Source of the DNA: a virus
Virus record (IMG/VR): IMGVR_UViG_3300044692_000005
Location: 1-36,807 of that record
DNA length: 36,807 nt
Strand: one strand, 5' to 3'
A model generated the notes under the pieces. It was not told the origin of the DNA and did no database searches. It saw nothing but the letters and a program-made list of their open reading frames with translations. How positions within the stretch are numbered: the first letter of the stretch is position 1; each line of letters begins with the position of its first letter. Of this stretch, positions 1-6,642 are shown piece by piece. Both the position numbers and the translations under genes were made by a program.

Positions 1-4
1 GCGA

Positions 5-205
5 ATGCGTGACTTCCTTCTTTCTTTTTCTGGCAAATGGTCGGTCAAGCTTTTGTGCCTACTCGTATTTGGAGTGGAACTTTTAGCGCTTCACGATCCG
101 CATGCTGCGCTGCTGGCCGTACGGATCGCCGAAAATATCTTTTTGCAGGTTTGCATCTTCTCATACCTGCTGCGGTTTGTTCGCTGGTGGAACAAACATG
201 CCTAA
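5..205 (+). CDS. small membrane protein, unknown function
   Basis: 66-residue ORF at the left edge of the window; the true start could lie further upstream outside the window. About two hydrophobic segments are visible (residues about 13-30 and 36-58), ending in a basic, Trp-rich tail (RWWNKHA), so an inner-membrane location is likely. Its stop overlaps the ATG of the replication-type gene at 198, which places it in the rightward early operon. I do not recognise a family. Confidence 0.6.
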   Translation: MRDFLLSFSGKWSVKLLCLLVFGVELLALHDPHAALLAVRIAENIFLQVCIFSYLLRFVRWWNKHA

Positions 206-1010
206 TCGCCTTGTCAGAGAAGGCTTCCTTGATTCAGAAGCTGTGCACGCGTTAAGCGATGCCGCTGAGTGCTTTTATCACCGTCTGTTGCTAGCCGCTG
301 ACGATGCCGGACGTATGGATGGCCGTGTAGAGGTTCTACGCGCCCGCCTGTTCCCGCTCGATAGCAGCCGCCGAGCCAGTGACGTTGAAAAATGCCTCGC
401 CGAATGCTTACAGCAAGCCTTGGTAATCCCATACGAATGGGATCGCCGACGCTTGCTCCAGCTTACGAAATGGCAGCGCGTATCACCGTGCAAGACCTCT
501 CGCTACCCATGGAAGGATGGTTCCTTCGATTTTACCTATACGAAGTTGCAAACGCGGGATGGCGTGCGTGATTACGTCACCACGTCAATACCCATACCGA
601 TCCCATCGCTATCCCATACGGATGGGATAGAACCCCTTGTCTCGCCGTATGTCGGAGACGGAGACGGAGACGGAGACGGAAACGACTTATACGTCGGGAC
701 TGACGCCCCGACCGCCGGTCACTGTCCGATTCAGAAAATCATTCAGCTATACCACACCAAGCTTCCCGAGCTACCGAAGGTCGAGAAGATGACCGATGCC
801 CGCGAAGGCTATATCCGCCAACGCTGGCGTGAAGACCTTAAGTCGCTGGATGAGTGGGGCAACTACTTCGACTTCATCAGGCTTTCGGATTTCCTCATGG
901 GTCGCGCTCCTGGTCGCGATGGCAAGCAGCCATTCATCGCAGACCTGGAGTGGATCACGCGCCCAGGTAACTACGCCAAGATCGCCGAGGAGAAATATCA
1001 CCGTGGGTAA
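198..1010 (+). CDS. phage replication initiator-like protein
   Basis: 270 residues from the ATG at 198, which overlaps the upstream stop; the frame is open from 102 but the earlier residues read like a shadow of the previous gene. The N-terminus (PNRLVREGFLDSEAV, then helices and a short strand-rich stretch ending KWQRVSPCK) resembles winged-helix replisome-organiser/O-type proteins. A low-complexity linker follows (IPIPIP, then repeated Gly-Asp at about residues 153-160), then a C-terminal helical domain. First large gene of the early operon, as O is in lambdoid phages. The gene contains palindromic repeats that could be the origin. The family call is by position and layout, not by a catalytic motif. 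Confidence 0.6.
   Translation: MPNRLVREGFLDSEAVHALSDAAECFYHRLLLAADDAGRMDGRVEVLRARLFPLDSSRRASDVEKCLAECLQQALVIPYEWDRRRLLQLTKWQRVSPCKTSRYPWKDGSFDFTYTKLQTRDGVRDYVTTSIPIPIPSLSHTDGIEPLVSPYVGDGDGDGDGNDLYVGTDAPTAGHCPIQKIIQLYHTKLPELPKVEKMTDAREGYIRQRWREDLKSLDEWGNYFDFIRLSDFLMGRAPGRDGKQPFIADLEWITRPGNYAKIAEEKYHRG
426..443. repeat. palindromic repeat copy 1 (candidate origin iteron)
   Basis: Perfect inverted repeat ATCCCAT-ACGA-ATGGGAT inside the replication-type gene. A second copy at 611-628 differs at one of 18 positions. Lambda iterons are likewise about 18-bp imperfect palindromes inside the initiator gene. Confidence 0.5.
588..629. repeat. palindromic repeat copy 2 with CCCAT half-sites (candidate origin)
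   Basis: ATCCCAT-ACGG-ATGGGAT lies at 611-628, extended to TATCCCAT/ATGGGATA at 610-629. Two further CCCAT half-sites sit just upstream at 591 and 602, each preceded by AT or GAT. The cluster encodes the IPIPIP linker. A replication origin inside the initiator gene is the inference; no AT-rich unwinding tract is obvious nearby. Confidence 0.5.
654..683 (+). repeat. hexanucleotide tandem repeat encoding Gly-Asp repeats
   Basis: GGAGAC is repeated four times, followed by one imperfect unit GGAAAC. It is in frame and encodes alternating Gly-Asp in the linker of the replication-type protein, so copy-number change would alter linker length without a frameshift. Confidence 0.85.
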
Positions 1011-1332
1011 GTTCACATCAGCCCCAACGCCAGTCGCCGAGATAGCTAGGCCGGTTCCGAAGTGTCAACGCTGCGGATGGGATTTCAACGAGCGCCACGA
1101 ACAAACGTTCAAGAAGGCGGACGGCACGACTGCTTTCCGCATCAACACGCGCGACCAAATCTGGATCGGCAGTGTGATCCGCTGCGGTGCCTGCTACGAG
1201 GAGGAGCTTATACGCGCAGGCAGGCATCGCTACTCAGATCACGAAGACATCAAGCACATGCAGCTTCGTTCGATTGAACAGGACAAGGCCAATGAGCAAG
1301 AACGACTTAATCCTACGCGCCGCGCAGCTTGA
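1003..1332 (+). CDS. small zinc-finger protein
   Basis: 109 residues from the GTG at 1003, which overlaps the TAA of the upstream gene; GAGGAG lies about 12 nt upstream. Two Cys pairs, CQRC near residue 22 and CGAC near residue 62, suggest one zinc site. The frame is open further upstream but those codons shadow the replication gene. The C-terminus is Glu/Arg-rich. Function unknown; membership in the early replication/recombination operon suggests nucleic-acid binding. Confidence 0.65.
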   Translation: MGKFTSAPTPVAEIARPVPKCQRCGWDFNERHEQTFKKADGTTAFRINTRDQIWIGSVIRCGACYEEELIRAGRHRYSDHEDIKHMQLRSIEQDKANEQERLNPTRRAA

Positions 1333-1453
1333 ACAGGACATCGAGTGCGAGCGCAAGTTGGCTCGCGAATACCTGTCCGAACTCAACGCCGAGACAGCCA
1401 AGAGGATCGAGCTGGAGCGGATCGTGGAGAAGTTTAATTGGGGTAACGCATGA
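1292..1453 (+). CDS. short coiled-coil protein, unknown
   Basis: 53 residues from the ATG at 1292, which overlaps the end of the zinc-finger gene in another frame. GGACAAGG lies just upstream as ribosome-binding site. The sequence is almost wholly charged helix (KNDLILRAAQLEQDIECERK), typical of a coiled coil. No family recognised. Confidence 0.55.
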   Translation: MSKNDLILRAAQLEQDIECERKLAREYLSELNAETAKRIELERIVEKFNWGNA

Positions 1454-1456
1454 CCT

Positions 1457-1648
1457 ATGACGCTGACACATACGCAAGAGCGTGCGCTTTACCTGTCCGA
1501 CCATACGCAATGGCTGGCGTATGCTGCACCGCGCCTCTTGGAGAGGATGAGGATGGAGCCGGAGACGAAAGTGATTCGGTGGAAGATGGCGAGTCCTGCG
1601 TTGCGCTCGGCGGTGAATGATCTGTTGAAGTTGGAGAAGGCTGCATGA
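1457..1648 (+). CDS. small helical protein, unknown
   Basis: 63 residues, starting a few bases after the previous stop and overlapping the NinB start by 4 nt (ATGA). Contains RLLERMRMEPETKVIRWKM, a basic helix. It belongs to the early operon; no family recognised. Confidence 0.6.
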   Translation: MTLTHTQERALYLSDHTQWLAYAAPRLLERMRMEPETKVIRWKMASPALRSAVNDLLKLEKAA

Positions 1649-1944
1649 CCCGCACCTTAGAACAAAACGACAAGTTCCACGCCGTCTGCGCAGACCTCGC
1701 CAAGCAGATGATGTGGGCGGGCAAATACCGCGATGTCGAAGCGTGGAAGCGTCTTCTCGTGGACGCTTGGGCACGTACGGAAAACCGTACGCAAGGCGAA
1801 ATCGTGCCGAGCCTGGACGGTATGAGCGTTGTCAACCTTGGGATACAGACCAGGCGCATGAAGATGAGCGATATGTCGGCGCTGATCGAATTTGCGCAGG
1901 CCTACTGCGCCGAGCATGATGTGAGGATGGCCGATGCGAAGTAA
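1645..1944 (+). CDS. ninB: NinB recombination protein
   Basis: 99 residues, close to the usual size of part of the NinB (Orf) family, which binds DNA and can substitute for host RecFOR in phage recombination. Characteristic features are the N-terminal TLEQNDKFHAVCADLAKQ, the central DVEAWKRLLVDAW and the C-terminal MSALIEFAQAYCAEHDV. Starts at an ATGA overlap with the previous gene. Its neighbours are Ref-like and VRR-NUC nucleases, a nin-region recombination set. Confidence 0.85.
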   Translation: MTRTLEQNDKFHAVCADLAKQMMWAGKYRDVEAWKRLLVDAWARTENRTQGEIVPSLDGMSVVNLGIQTRRMKMSDMSALIEFAQAYCAEHDVRMADAK

Positions 1945-2200
1945 AAACTCGAAACCACTCAACCGCAGCGAACTCGCCCATCTTGAGCGCGTGAAGTCTT
2001 CCGGCTGCGCCGTCTGCGGCGCTGGAGGCTACGTAGACGCTCATCACACGAAGCAGGGCGACCACTTCACCACAATAGGACTCTGCAAAGCTTGTCACCA
2101 GGGCCCGATGGGCATTCACGGCGGCAAAACCCTATGGCGCATCCACAAGATGGATGAAGGCTCTGCGCTCAACGAGACCCTGAGGCGCATTTATGGTTAA
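1934..2200 (+). CDS. Ref-like RecA-dependent HNH nuclease
   Basis: 88 residues overlapping the NinB end by 11 nt. Cys25-x2-Cys28, His37-His38, Cys51-x2-Cys54-His55 and His62 give an HNH/zinc arrangement of the P1 Ref type (recombination enhancement function), a nuclease that cuts DNA bound by RecA filaments. The segments CAVCGAGGYVDAHHTKQGD and CKACHQGPMGIHG match the family pattern. Usual partner of NinB in nin regions. Confidence 0.8.
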   Translation: MRSKNSKPLNRSELAHLERVKSSGCAVCGAGGYVDAHHTKQGDHFTTIGLCKACHQGPMGIHGGKTLWRIHKMDEGSALNETLRRIYG

Positions 2201-2546
2201 CATATTGACACTTCTGCTTGCTGTCGCAAGCGCTGATTACGATGTTATGCAGGTCGATTTACCGGCAGAGCAGAAAACCAAGCTGTTCGCCGGGTGTACG
2301 AACTACGATCAAGGCACTTCAAACGCTTTCGTCCTGTGGTGTGAAGACACTTACCCAGGCGTATACAGCCAGCCACCAAATGCCGGTAGGCCAGTCTCGT
2401 TCGGAACCATTGACCCAGGCTTCGAGTGGTTCTCTGACCTCATGGGCGCTTGCAGGCTGCACGCTATCGAGGATCACGGCACGTATAAGTCCTATCACTT
2501 TTCCTGCTACACCGATCGCATATTCGCGGATGGTAGCGAGGAATGA
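2193..2546 (+). CDS. possible secreted protein, unknown
   Basis: 117 residues overlapping the Ref gene by 8 nt. A short hydrophobic N-terminus (VNILTLLLAVASA) ends in a plausible signal-peptidase site. The rest is acidic with four Cys (near residues 34, 50, 87 and 105) that could form disulphides, which fits export. Stop overlaps the next start (ATGA). I do not recognise it; an envelope role is only an inference. Confidence 0.6.
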   Translation: MVNILTLLLAVASADYDVMQVDLPAEQKTKLFAGCTNYDQGTSNAFVLWCEDTYPGVYSQPPNAGRPVSFGTIDPGFEWFSDLMGACRLHAIEDHGTYKSYHFSCYTDRIFADGSEE

Positions 2547-2836
2547 CACCACGCTACGCGTGCCGCGTTGACGGGAACCACGCTGAGATCGTCGCCGAAT
2601 GGCGAAGGCTTGGGCTGTTGTTTGTCTCAACCCACAAGCAGGGTGACGGGGCGCCTGACGGCTATCTGCTCTATCGCGGCATCTGGCTCGCCATCGAGTT
2701 CAAGACGGAGAAGGGCAAGCTCAAGCCGAAGCAGGTTGAGTTGCACCAACGCGTACGGGACAAAGGCGGGAAGATTTACATTGTGCGGAATTTGGAAGAC
2801 GCCATGAATCTGGTCGGCATCGAGAAGGCCGCATGA
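2543..2836 (+). CDS. VRR-NUC domain nuclease
   Basis: 97 residues, a stand-alone VRR-NUC (PD-(D/E)xK) domain. The catalytic signature is Asp39 in GAPDG, then Glu52-x-Lys54 in LAIEFKTEKG, with Gln64 following. Small phage proteins of this family are structure-specific nucleases, often considered Holliday-junction resolvases. It sits next to NinB and Ref, so a role in recombination or replication-fork processing is likely. Confidence 0.85.
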   Translation: MTPRYACRVDGNHAEIVAEWRRLGLLFVSTHKQGDGAPDGYLLYRGIWLAIEFKTEKGKLKPKQVELHQRVRDKGGKIYIVRNLEDAMNLVGIEKAA

Positions 2837-3132
2837 GCGACTTCGCCGCCATCGAAGAAAAACTTCTGGCGGCCATGCTGGAGTGTGGGGCATCGCCATC
2901 GCTGGCGAAGATACATGCGGCCGACTTCGCGGCGATCATCAATCCGAAGATAATTCGTGAAAAGCGTGAGCAGGAAATCGCCGATCTCTTCCCAATGCTC
3001 GGCGTAAACAAGGTAGTCGAGCGCTTTAGCGTCGCGCGAACCACCGCCTATAGAATCTTGCGAAAGTGCCAAAAACGTCGAGAAATTGGTACGTCCCCAA
3101 ATTACCTTAGATCGTGCGAGGGAGAGACATAA
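2833..3132 (+). CDS. helix-turn-helix protein
   Basis: 99 residues, ATGA-coupled to the nuclease. A clear HTH is seen at about residues 56-77 (GVNKVVERFSVARTTAYRIL), similar to Mor/resolvase-type DNA-binding helices. The N-terminal half is helical and may dimerise. Placed just before the Q-like gene, so it may act as a transcription regulator at the early-late switch; this is inference. Confidence 0.65.
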   Translation: MSDFAAIEEKLLAAMLECGASPSLAKIHAADFAAIINPKIIREKREQEIADLFPMLGVNKVVERFSVARTTAYRILRKCQKRREIGTSPNYLRSCEGET

Positions 3133-3148
3133 GCCGCATGGAAGCGGC
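3133..3148 (+). promoter_or_regulatory. short hairpin before the Q-like gene
   Basis: GCCGC-ATGGAA-GCGGC forms a 5-bp stem between the upstream stop and the ribosome-binding site of the next gene. It could modulate translation of that gene. Small and unproven. Confidence 0.3.
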
Positions 3149-3162
3149 ATTTGGGAGAGGGC

Positions 3163-3675
3163 ATGGAAGTCGATATCGACGAGGTTCACGCCACCTGCGA
3201 CTACGCGCGCGCAGACCGGCAGGCGTCTATCTGTCAGCGGGCCAAGCGCAATGCGAATAAGCTGTTCAGCCCATATTTCATGGGGGAGGCCATTTATGAC
3301 AGGCTCAATAAGGGTTACGAGAATTTAGATCGGGGAATACTCGCCTTGGTGCTTGGAACTGCGCGTCAGCTTTCCCGATACAAGCTCCGCACGGGCAGGG
3401 ACTATATCTGGCCTTCTAAGCGTCGGCGCGACTGGATACGGCAGGCTGCATTCGATGCGTTCTGCCACTTCCTGCATAACCAGTTCCCGGAAGGATTGCA
3501 TGAACGTGCGGCGCGATTCGGGATAGCCCACAAGACGTACCAGAAGATTCGCGACCCACTGGCTGGTTTTCTGCAGATCGCTTTTGCTACATACCGAACG
3601 GCGCTCCATTCGGAAACCATCAAACTAATTGCGGAAGAAAGATACCCGCTGCAAAAAGCGGTGATAAATTCATAA
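3163..3675 (+). CDS. candidate Q-like antitermination protein
   Basis: 170 residues from the ATG at 3163 (a TTG at 3151 is an alternative; GGGAGAG lies just upstream of the ATG). The protein is basic and helical, with a strongly basic centre (SKRRRDWIRQ) and an RFGIAHKTYQKIRD segment that could be an HTH-like helix pair. As the last gene of the early operon, directly before a 350-bp gene-free stretch and the late genes, it occupies the place of Q in lambdoid phages. No zinc motif is seen. The call rests on position and size rather than on similarity. Confidence 0.5.
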   Translation: MEVDIDEVHATCDYARADRQASICQRAKRNANKLFSPYFMGEAIYDRLNKGYENLDRGILALVLGTARQLSRYKLRTGRDYIWPSKRRRDWIRQAAFDAFCHFLHNQFPEGLHERAARFGIAHKTYQKIRDPLAGFLQIAFATYRTALHSETIKLIAEERYPLQKAVINS

Positions 3676-3773
3676 TAGGCATTGGCAAATGAAGACCAGC
3701 CTCGCCGGATGCCTCTACCGAAACCACCGTTCGCTACTCAGCGCGGTAAGCAAGAAAACCGGCACCAATCCAC

Positions 3774-3800
3774 CCGCCGAGGATGTTCATGGCTCGGCGG
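3774..3800 (+). terminator. strong hairpin, possible terminator
   Basis: CCGCCGAG pairs perfectly with CTCGGCGG across an 11-nt loop. There is no U-tract after it (AAGGTCG follows), so it is not a standard intrinsic terminator. It could be the terminator/pause structure that a Q-like protein overcomes, or part of a small structured RNA. Confidence 0.4.
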
Positions 3801-3983
3801 AAGGTCGATTTGGGCGCAGTTCGAATCGGCCGACACGTCGCTCTCACGGAGCCTTGGTTCACGATCATCCAGTCAGGCGACCGGAGCCTGCGAAATCGTT
3901 TAGCCGATACGCCGTGAGTAAGTATTCGGCAATCTATTCAAAAGTGGGTGAAAACCGCCCAGGAATGCGGATTTATCTATTCA

Positions 3984-4015
3984 GTTATACGTGTTTTTCG
4001 GCGGCTTAGTATAAC
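3984..4015. promoter_or_regulatory. GTTATAC/GTATAAC dyad upstream of late genes
   Basis: A 7-bp perfect inverted repeat, GTTATAC at 3984-3990 and GTATAAC at 4009-4015, separated by 18 bp and ending directly before the AGGAGAGG ribosome-binding site of the gene at 4027. It could be an operator or a hairpin that controls that gene. Confidence 0.35.
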
Positions 4016-4026
4016 CAGGAGAGGCT

Positions 4027-4212
4027 ATGGATGGCCTGATTAGTGATCTCGTCGAGACGCGCCGCGTTCTGGTGACGTTGGATCGGCGTTTGGCCGAAAT
4101 GATCCTGCGGCTCACTCCGCCCACGCCTGATCCGCTACCAGCGGACTGTATTGACGCCGAAGTGGCGCACATGCTGCCGCCCCAACCGATGACTATCGGG
4201 GATGAAGTCTGA
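4027..4212 (+). CDS. small protein, unknown, first late gene
   Basis: 61 residues with a strong AGGAGAGG ribosome-binding site. The N-terminal half is a charged amphipathic helix (LVETRRVLVTLDRRLAEMIL), and the C-terminal half is Pro-rich (PPTPDPLP). Its TGA overlaps the apparent CTG start of the exonuclease, so the two are probably translated together. No family recognised. Confidence 0.65.
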   Translation: MDGLISDLVETRRVLVTLDRRLAEMILRLTPPTPDPLPADCIDAEVAHMLPPQPMTIGDEV

Positions 4213-4952
4213 AAATCCTATTCCTCGATATCGAATGCAGCCCAACCGTTGCAACGGTGTGGGGATTATTCCGGCAGAACATAGCCATTAACCAGCTAAT
4301 CGGGAACTCGGAAGTCCTTACATGGGTGGCAAAATGGGGCGATGAGCGCGACTGCATTGCGGGCTCACTGATGCGTGACGGCAAGCGCAAGATGCTTGCC
4401 GCTATGCATGCATTGCTTGATGAGGCCGATGCAGTTGTCAGTTGGAATGGCAACGGCTTCGACCTGAAGGTGCTAAACAAAGAGTTCTTGGTGCATGGCT
4501 TTCAGCCGCCAGCACCTTACAAATCGATCGATCTTCTGGCGACGGCCCGCAAACAGTTCAGGTTCACCAGCAACAAGCTCGATTACGTCAGTGACCAACT
4601 TGGGCTTGGCCGCAAGCTCAAGCATCGCGGCCACCAGCTATGGCTTGACTGCATGGCACGTAAGCGAGAAGCGTTCGACGAGATGCTTCGCTACAACAAA
4701 CGGGACGTTCTCCTGCTGGAGCGCGTCTATAAGCGCATGCGGCCTTGGGTGAAATATCACCCTAATCATTCTCTCGTCGGCAATAAAGCATGCTGCCCAA
4801 ATTGCGGCGGCACGAAGATTCAGCAGCGTGGGCAGAGCATCACCGCCGCTGGTGTCTATCTGCGCTTTCAATGCCAGGCGCCGAAATGCGGTAAATGGTT
4901 CAGGTCTGCAAAAGCGGCAGCATCGCGCATTGGATTTAGAGAAGCCGCATGA
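4209..4952 (+). CDS. DnaQ-like 3'-5' exonuclease with zinc ribbon, CTG start
   Basis: 247 residues if started at the CTG at 4209. The frame opens at 4206 and has no ATG, GTG or TTG before the GTG at 4257. Starting at 4257 would remove the first catalytic motif, Asp7-Ile8-Glu9 (KILFLDIECSPT). GGGGATG lies about 5 nt before the CTG, and the upstream stop overlaps it. The other DEDD motifs are Asp85 (WNGNGFDLKVL) and Tyr162-x3-Asp166 (YNKRDVLLL). A C-terminal zinc ribbon has Cys pairs CCPNC near 195-199 and C-x4-C near 222-227. The family degrades or proofreads 3' ends. A nuclease at the head of the late operon is unusual. Confidence 0.8.
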   Translation: MKILFLDIECSPTVATVWGLFRQNIAINQLIGNSEVLTWVAKWGDERDCIAGSLMRDGKRKMLAAMHALLDEADAVVSWNGNGFDLKVLNKEFLVHGFQPPAPYKSIDLLATARKQFRFTSNKLDYVSDQLGLGRKLKHRGHQLWLDCMARKREAFDEMLRYNKRDVLLLERVYKRMRPWVKYHPNHSLVGNKACCPNCGGTKIQQRGQSITAAGVYLRFQCQAPKCGKWFRSAKAAASRIGFREAA

Positions 4953-5206
4953 GCGCGCCCAAACTCGAAGGCGATCCGCAGCAAGAAGAAGTCGAGTACG
5001 TCCTAGAACAGCCCGAGCCACTATCCCTATGGGATGACGGTTGCGTGATCTTCGACCCTCCGGCATTCGCAGAAAAGTACAACGCAGACGCCGCCCAAGT
5101 CAGGGGTGGTCAGTTGTTCATTCTGGACAAAGACACGCGCGAATGGTCGGCAGTAGAGCCGATCAAGAAAGAACGCAAACTGAAAGTTATCAAGGACAAG
5201 CAATGA
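4949..5206 (+). CDS. acidic small protein, unknown
   Basis: 85 residues, ATGA-coupled to the exonuclease and to the following gene. Acidic N-terminal half (QQEEVEYVLEQPEPLSLWDD) and basic C-terminus (KKERKLKVIKDK). No recognised domain. Confidence 0.6.
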   Translation: MSAPKLEGDPQQEEVEYVLEQPEPLSLWDDGCVIFDPPAFAEKYNADAAQVRGGQLFILDKDTREWSAVEPIKKERKLKVIKDKQ

Positions 5207-5553
5207 GCGTAATTAGCGACTTCCTGGGCCAGCTTAAGCAGACTCAGGCCGACCTTGTTGCATTTGCAGCTAGCCTCACGCAGCGTCAATGTGTCAATGG
5301 CGAAATCGCTTTCAAGCAGGGCAAGACATATACGCCAACCGTTGCCGACACTTATCAGCTCGTTAATGACGATCCTGACAAACGGCTGACGTCAGAGCAG
5401 GGGAAATATGCGGATCAGCTGCATTACGCATTAGGTCGATGCCTGACCGGCATTTGGCAGGAGCAGCGCAAGCTTGGCGTCAAGACGAATACGGGCGCTG
5501 AAATCTATGCTGCCGCCAACAGCGGCGACTACTCCAAGATTCGCGGCGCGTGA
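5203..5553 (+). CDS. helical phage protein, unknown
   Basis: 116 residues from the ATG at 5203, coupled to the previous gene by an ATGA overlap. The frame is open upstream to 5041, but those codons shadow the neighbour. Soluble, helical, no membrane segment; central KQGKTYTPTVADTYQLVND. It lies just before the holin-like gene. Function unknown. Confidence 0.6.
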   Translation: MSVISDFLGQLKQTQADLVAFAASLTQRQCVNGEIAFKQGKTYTPTVADTYQLVNDDPDKRLTSEQGKYADQLHYALGRCLTGIWQEQRKLGVKTNTGAEIYAAANSGDYSKIRGA

Positions 5554-5563
5554 AGTGCAAAGA

Positions 5564-5731
5564 GTGAATAACGCCGTTGGTGTTGACCTAATTCTCAGCG
5601 CGCCAGTCGCTACTCCTTATGTTCTGCCGCCAATCAACGTCATTGTCGATACCGTTGTCCATGTTCTCACGGGCTTGTACACGATAGTTCTAGCTATTCA
5701 TGTCATCCGGCAGTGGCGTAAGGACAAATAA
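5564..5731 (+). CDS. holin-like small membrane protein
   Basis: 55 residues from the GTG at 5564 (GTG 5555 is an alternative). One long hydrophobic segment (about residues 17-46, PPINVIVDTVVHVLTGLYTI) is followed by a short basic tail, RQWRKDK, as in single-pass holins or pinholins. Position just before the lysis genes and spanins supports a membrane-permeabilising role. Family assignment is inference. Confidence 0.55.
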   Translation: MNNAVGVDLILSAPVATPYVLPPINVIVDTVVHVLTGLYTIVLAIHVIRQWRKDK

Positions 5732-5750
5732 AAATACTGCGGAGTAAACC

Positions 5751-5867
5751 ATGGCTTTTTTGCTTGGCTTGGCCTGTGGCTTGGGTGTACCTGCCAAGCT
5801 TCGGGAAAAAGTGATTGCTGGCGCGAAATTGCTGCTGTCGAAAATTACACAGAAGAAATCATCGTGA
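5751..5867 (+). CDS. 38-residue cationic hydrophobic peptide in lysis module
   Basis: Small ORF with a good GCGGAG ribosome-binding site. The hydrophobic N-terminus MAFLLGLACGLGVP leads to an amphipathic Lys-rich helix ending KITQKKSS. Its TGA overlaps the GTG start of the next gene (GTGA), so the two are coupled. The context suggests a lysis accessory (antiholin or regulator) or a leader peptide for the next gene. Confidence 0.55.
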   Translation: MAFLLGLACGLGVPAKLREKVIAGAKLLLSKITQKKSS

Positions 5868-6520
5868 TCTTTACGCGCGGCGATAAGCTCAATAACCCTG
5901 GCAATATTGTCCACGGCGACCCGTGGCAGGGGCTTGCTGACGATCAACCTGACCCGAAGTTTGCTAAGTTCAAATCTCCCGTTTGGGGATTTCGCGCAAT
6001 GGCGGTCACGCTTGTTGCTTATCAAGATCGGCACAAGCTCAATACGATACGCGGCATCATTACACGTTGGGCGCCACCGACAGAAAACAATACGGCGGCA
6101 TATATCTATGCTGTCTCTAAAGAGACGGGATTTGGCGCGGACGATGCGCTTGACTTGCATAAGTACAGCGATGCCTACAAGGTCATCCGCGCGATCACGA
6201 TTCGCGAGCAGGGCGCTTTCGAGGGCGTTTATACCAAATCGCAGCTTGACGCCGGTTGCGTCAAAGCAGGATTAGAAGGCGCGCCAATTGGCGCGGTAGG
6301 AAGCTATGTAAAGACCGCTGCGGCCGCTGCGGCGGCGGCTTCGGCACATGCTGCTAGTGACCCTGGCGCATTGGCTAATGTCTATAGCACCGTCAAGCCC
6401 ATTGTCGATGTTGGCCCTGATTTCCTAAAGCATGCGTTTTGGTGGGTTGTCGCTATTGCCTTGTGCGGCCTTGCGCTCGGTGAGTTCGTGCAGTACAGGA
6501 ACAAGCAAGTTGCGGCTTAA
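5864..6520 (+). CDS. P5-type structural/lysis protein with C-terminal membrane anchor
   Basis: 218 residues from the GTG at 5864. The N-terminal LNNPGNI and the run WGFRAMAVTL...IITRWAPPTENNT match proteins usually annotated as phage structural protein P5, considered to be peptidoglycan-acting. An Ala-rich linker at about residues 147-162 is followed by a C-terminal transmembrane segment (WWVVAIALCGLALGEFV) with a basic tail. Lying between a holin-like gene and the spanins, it is the best candidate for the lytic enzyme. A C-terminal anchor is unusual for a soluble endolysin. Enzyme activity is inferred. Confidence 0.65.
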   Translation: MIFTRGDKLNNPGNIVHGDPWQGLADDQPDPKFAKFKSPVWGFRAMAVTLVAYQDRHKLNTIRGIITRWAPPTENNTAAYIYAVSKETGFGADDALDLHKYSDAYKVIRAITIREQGAFEGVYTKSQLDAGCVKAGLEGAPIGAVGSYVKTAAAAAAAASAHAASDPGALANVYSTVKPIVDVGPDFLKHAFWWVVAIALCGLALGEFVQYRNKQVAA

Positions 6521-6523
6521 AAC

Positions 6524-6601
6524 ATGAAAACTTTCGCCGAGATTGTGCGCTACGTGTTTAGTAAGCGTGATGCATTGATGCGGCGTTTGGCGCAATCGTG
6601 A
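6524..6601 (+). CDS. possible 25-residue peptide
   Basis: ATG three bases after the previous stop; encodes a basic amphipathic helix (FAEIVRYVFSKRDALMRRL). No clear ribosome-binding site. It fills most of the gap before the spanin genes. It may be a real micro-ORF or chance. Confidence 0.3.
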   Translation: MKTFAEIVRYVFSKRDALMRRLAQS

Positions 6602-6642
6602 TTCGAAACTTATAAAGCCGGATTAGCAAATTAAGGATAGCC

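Larger units (their letters stand above)
3676..4026 (+). other. 350-bp gap between early and late genes
   Basis: No convincing gene. Two overlapping ORFs (3682-3903 and about 3690-4009) have no good ribosome-binding site and poor protein character. The stretch holds an 8-bp hairpin (3774-3800) and a GTTATAC/GTATAAC dyad just before the first late gene. In lambdoid layout this is where the late promoter, the Q-utilisation site and an early terminator would sit. I could not pick a promoter with confidence. Confidence 0.5.

Noticed and set aside
3815-3835. GCAGTTCGAATC resembling a tRNA T-loop
   Set aside because: The flanking T-stem has only three of five pairs, and no acceptor or anticodon arm can be built around it.
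3690-4009. 106-codon ORF in the early-late gap
   Set aside because: No convincing ribosome-binding site, protein reads as random Ser/Arg-rich sequence, and it covers hairpins expected of a regulatory stretch.
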